Assembly: GCA_036172665.1 (NCBI GenBank) | Contig: JAYKNF010000024.1 | Span: forward strand, 310,001-374,000 | Direction of reading: 5' to 3' | From: Prosopocoilus inquinatus | Taxonomy: Eukaryota > Arthropoda > Insecta > Coleoptera > Lucanidae | Length of the DNA: 64,000 bases | In this document: positions 61,401 through 64,000 of the stretch, piece after piece | Layout of the letters: each line of letters opens with the position of its first letter | Position numbering within the stretch: the first letter of the stretch is position 1 | The notes under the pieces: model-generated | What the model saw: only the letters and a program-made list of their open reading frames with translations | What the model was told of the DNA's origin: nothing | Database searches by the model: none | Program-made: the position numbers and the translations under genes

Positions 61401-64000
61401 GCTGCGTCCGAGAACTTGGTATCTCACATCAGAGTTACTGGAGTACATCGTAACTTGAAATAACATGATAGATAAGTAAGGATCGATTAGATACATCACA
61501 GGAACAACGCTAATACGTGTTTTTTCGTTCAAAACTATTTCTAGCTTCTGCTGCGTCCGAGAACATCGTATCTCACATCAGAGTTACTGGAGTCCATCGT
61601 GACGTCAAATAACATGATAGATAAGTAAGGATCGATTAGATATATCACAGGAACAACGCTAATACGTGTTATTTCGTTCAAAACTATTTCCAGCTATTGC
61701 TGAGTCCGAGAACTTCGTATCTCACATCAGTGTTACTGGAGTCCGTTGAAACGTCAAATAACATAGTAGATAAGTAACGATCGATTAGATACAACACAGT
61801 AACAACGCTAATACGTGTTGTTTCGTTCAAAACTATTTCCAGCTTCTGCTGCGTCCGAAAACTTCGTATCTCACATCAGAGTTACTGGAGTGCATCGTAA
61901 CGTCAAATAACAAGATAGATAAGTAAGGATCGATTAGATACATCACAGGAACAACGATAATACGTGTTATTAAGTTCAAAACTATTTCCAGGTCCTGCTG
62001 AGTCCGAGAACATCGTATCTCACATCAGAATTACTGGAGTCCGTTGAAACGTCAAATAACATAGTAGATAAGTAAGGATCGAGTAGATACATCACAGGAA
62101 CAACGCTAATACGTGTTGTTTCGTTCAAAACTATTTCCAGCTTCTGCTGCGTCCGAGAACTTCGTATCTCACATCAGAGGTACTGGAGTGCATCGTAACG
62201 TCAAATAACTTGATAGATAAGTAAGGATCAATTAGATACATCACAGGAACAACGCTAATACGTGTTGTTTCGTTCAGAACTATTTCCAGCTCCTACTGCG
62301 TCCGAGAACTTCGTATCTCACATCAGAGTTACTGGAGTCCATCGTAACGTAAAATAACATGATAGATAAGTAAGGATCGATTAGATACATCACAGGAACA
62401 ACGCTAACACGTGTTATTTCGTTCAAAACTATTTCCAGCTCCTGCTGAGTCCGAGAACTTCGTATCTCACATCAGAGTTACTGGAGTCCGTTGAAACGTC
62501 AAATAACATAGTAGATAAGTAAGGATCGATTAGATACATCACAGGAACAACGCTAATACGTGTTGTTTCGTTCAGAACTATTTCTAGCTTCTGCTGCGTC
62601 CGAGAACTTCGTATCTCACATCAGAGGTACTGGAGTGCATCGTAACGTCAAATAACTTGATAGATAAGTAACGATCGATTAGATAAATCACAGGAACAAC
62701 GCTAATACGTGCTCTTTCGTTCAAAACTATTTCCAGCTTCTGCTGCGTCCGAAAACTTCGTATCTCAAATCAGAGTAACTGGAGTCCATCGTAACGTCAA
62801 ATAACAAGATAGATAAGTAAGGATCGATTAGATACATCTCAGGAACAACGCTAATACGTGTTATTTCGTTCAAAACTATTTCCAGGTCCTGCTGAGTCCG
62901 AGAACCTCGTATCTCACATCAGAGTTACTGGAGTCCGTTGAAACGTCAAATAACATAGTAGATAAGTAAGGATCGATTAGATACATCACAGGAACAACGC
63001 TAATACGTGTTATTTCGTTCAAAATTATTTCCAGCTCCTGCTGAGTCCGAGAACTTCGTATCTCACATCAGAGTTACTGGAGTCCGTTGAAACGTCAAAT
63101 AACATAGTAGATAAGTAAGGATCGATTAGATACATCACAGGAACAGCGCTAATACGTGTTTTTTCGTTCAAAACTATTTCTAGCTTCTGCTGCGTGCGAG
63201 AACTTCGTATCTCACATCAGAGGTACTGGAGTGCATCGTAACGTCAAATAACTTGATAGATAAGTAAGGATCGATTAGATACATCACAGGAACAACGCTA
63301 ATACGTGTTATTTCGTTCAAAACTATTTCCAGCTTCTGCTGCGTCCGAGAACTTGGTATCTCACATCAGAGTTACTGGAGTCCATCGTAACTTGAAATAG
63401 CATGATAGATAAGTAAGGATCGATTAGATACATCACAGGAACAACGCTAATATGTGTTATTTCGTTCAAAACTATTTCCAGGTCCTGCTGAGTCCGAGAA
63501 CCTCGTATCTCACATCAGAGTTACCGGAGTCCGTTGAAACGTCAAATAACATAGTAGATAAGTAAGGATCGATTAGATACATCACAGGAACAACGCTAAT
63601 ACGTGTTGTTTCGTTCAGAACTATTTCCAGCTCCTTCTGCGTCCGAGAACTTCGTATCTCACTTCAGAGTTACTGGAGTCCATCGTAACTTTAAATAACA
63701 TAATAGATAAGTAAGGATCGATTAGATACATCACAGGAACAACGCTAATACGTGTTATTTCGTTCAAAACTATTTCCAGCTCCTGCTGAGTCCGAGAACT
63801 TCGTATCTCACATCAGAGTTAGTGGAGTCCGTTGAAACGTCAAATAACATAGTAGATAAGTAAGGATCGATTAGATACATCACAGGAACAACGCTAATAC
63901 GTGTTTTTTCGTTCAAAACTATTTCTAGCTTCTGCTGCGACCGAGAACTTCGTATCTCACATCAGAGTTACTGGAGTGCATCGTAACGTCAAATAACAAG
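58476..64000 (+). repeat. 49-monomer tandem duplication, copy 2 (cut by window end)
   Basis: The offset to copy 1 is 7300 until about 60.29 kb, then 7151 (one monomer lost). From about 62.36 kb it is 6406 (five more lost), and from about 63.88 kb it is 6704 (two gained). All steps are whole monomers. Sequence otherwise closely follows copy 1, including GTGACGTC near 61600, GAGTAGATAC near 62080 and CTGCGTGCGAG near 63190. The window stops 39 bases into a monomer, so the array continues beyond it. Confidence 0.8.

Larger units (their letters stand above)
1..64000 (+). repeat. 149-bp satellite DNA array, about 428 head-to-tail monomers
   Basis: The word TCAGAG(T/G)TACTG recurs every 149 bases from position 1 (1, 150, 299, 448, 597, 746 ...) to 63962, always in the same orientation. 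No unique sequence, inverted segment or mobile element interrupts it. Consensus landmarks in monomer coordinates are AATAACA at 31-37, AGATAAG at 42-48, ATCGAT at 54-59, CATCACAGGAACAAC at 66-80, TTTCGTTC at 95-102 and TCCGAGAAC at 128-136. A typical monomer has 62 G+C of 149 and nine CpGs. Because 149 is not a multiple of three, no reading frame survives across successive units. This organisation is that of eukaryotic heterochromatic satellite DNA; whether it is a functional centromere cannot be seen from sequence alone. The family is not one I recognise. Confidence 0.98.

Noticed and set aside
1..64000. CRISPR array (regular repeats with intervening sequence)
   Set aside because: The intervals between any repeated words are themselves repeats of the same 149-bp unit. 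There are no unique spacers and no cas genes, and the length and base pattern are those of eukaryotic satellite.
1..64000. Identification as primate alpha satellite or another named family
   Set aside because: The unit is 149 bp, not 171 bp, and shares no recognisable consensus with alpha satellite. I do not recognise it as any named family, and no search could be run.
1..64000. Telomeric or simple-sequence repeat
   Set aside because: No TTAGGG, TTAGG or similar short motif is tandemly repeated; the smallest exact tandem period is 149 bp.

Overview
The whole window is one uninterrupted tandem satellite DNA array in a single orientation. No gene, RNA gene, transposable element or unique flanking sequence is visible in the 64 kb. 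The repeat unit is 149 bp. Taking TCAGAG as monomer position 1, about 428 complete units fit the window, ending in a 39-base partial unit at 63962. A typical monomer is about 42% G+C and carries nine CpGs where about six are expected from its base composition. This makes it clearly eukaryotic (pericentromeric, centromeric or other heterochromatic satellite). The lack of CpG depletion argues against a heavily methylated genome such as a vertebrate or most plants, and fits an insect or other low-methylation animal. I do not recognise the satellite family or species.

The monomers fall into subtypes: GTCCGTTGAAAC versus GTCCATCGTAAC or GTGCATCGTAAC near the start, plus several right-half variants. 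The subtypes are ordered into higher-order repeats (HORs) nested at several scales. Layout: 1-2086 is a 14-monomer unit; 2087-4917 a related 19-monomer unit (2831 bp); 4918-10727 a 39-monomer unit; 10728-12208 a segment with two single-base insertions; 12209-15831 and 15832-19454 a 3623-bp tandem duplication; about 20380-25194 and 25195-30011 a 4817-bp tandem duplication related to 10.7-15.2 kb; 30012-31185 a junction; 31186-37442 and 37443 to about 42209 two returns of the left-hand unit, the first lying 27,311 bp from its near-identical partner; about 42210-43500 a transition; about 43500-50950 a 25-monomer (3725 bp) tandem duplication; about 51176-64000 a 49-monomer (7300 bp) tandem duplication whose second copy has lost and gained whole monomers.

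Nearly every duplication length is a whole multiple of 149 bp, and breakpoints fall inside monomers at shared words. This is the signature of unequal exchange or replication-based expansion and contraction. Copies of large units differ at only a handful of sites (about 0.1-0.2% by eye), while subtypes within a unit differ much more, so amplification is recent.

Length is held very tightly. Eleven single-base indels and four copies of one 102-bp deletion account exactly for the phase drift from base 1 to base 63962. Motifs worth testing are a CENP-B-box-like 5' half (TTTCGTT....AAAC) in most monomers and absent from a minority subtype, an 8-bp-stem hairpin beside it, a GATA word (AGATAA) in nearly every monomer, and, in one subtype, the exact 10-mer AATAACATAG known from a Drosophila satellite bound by the Prod protein. 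Functional roles for these are inference.
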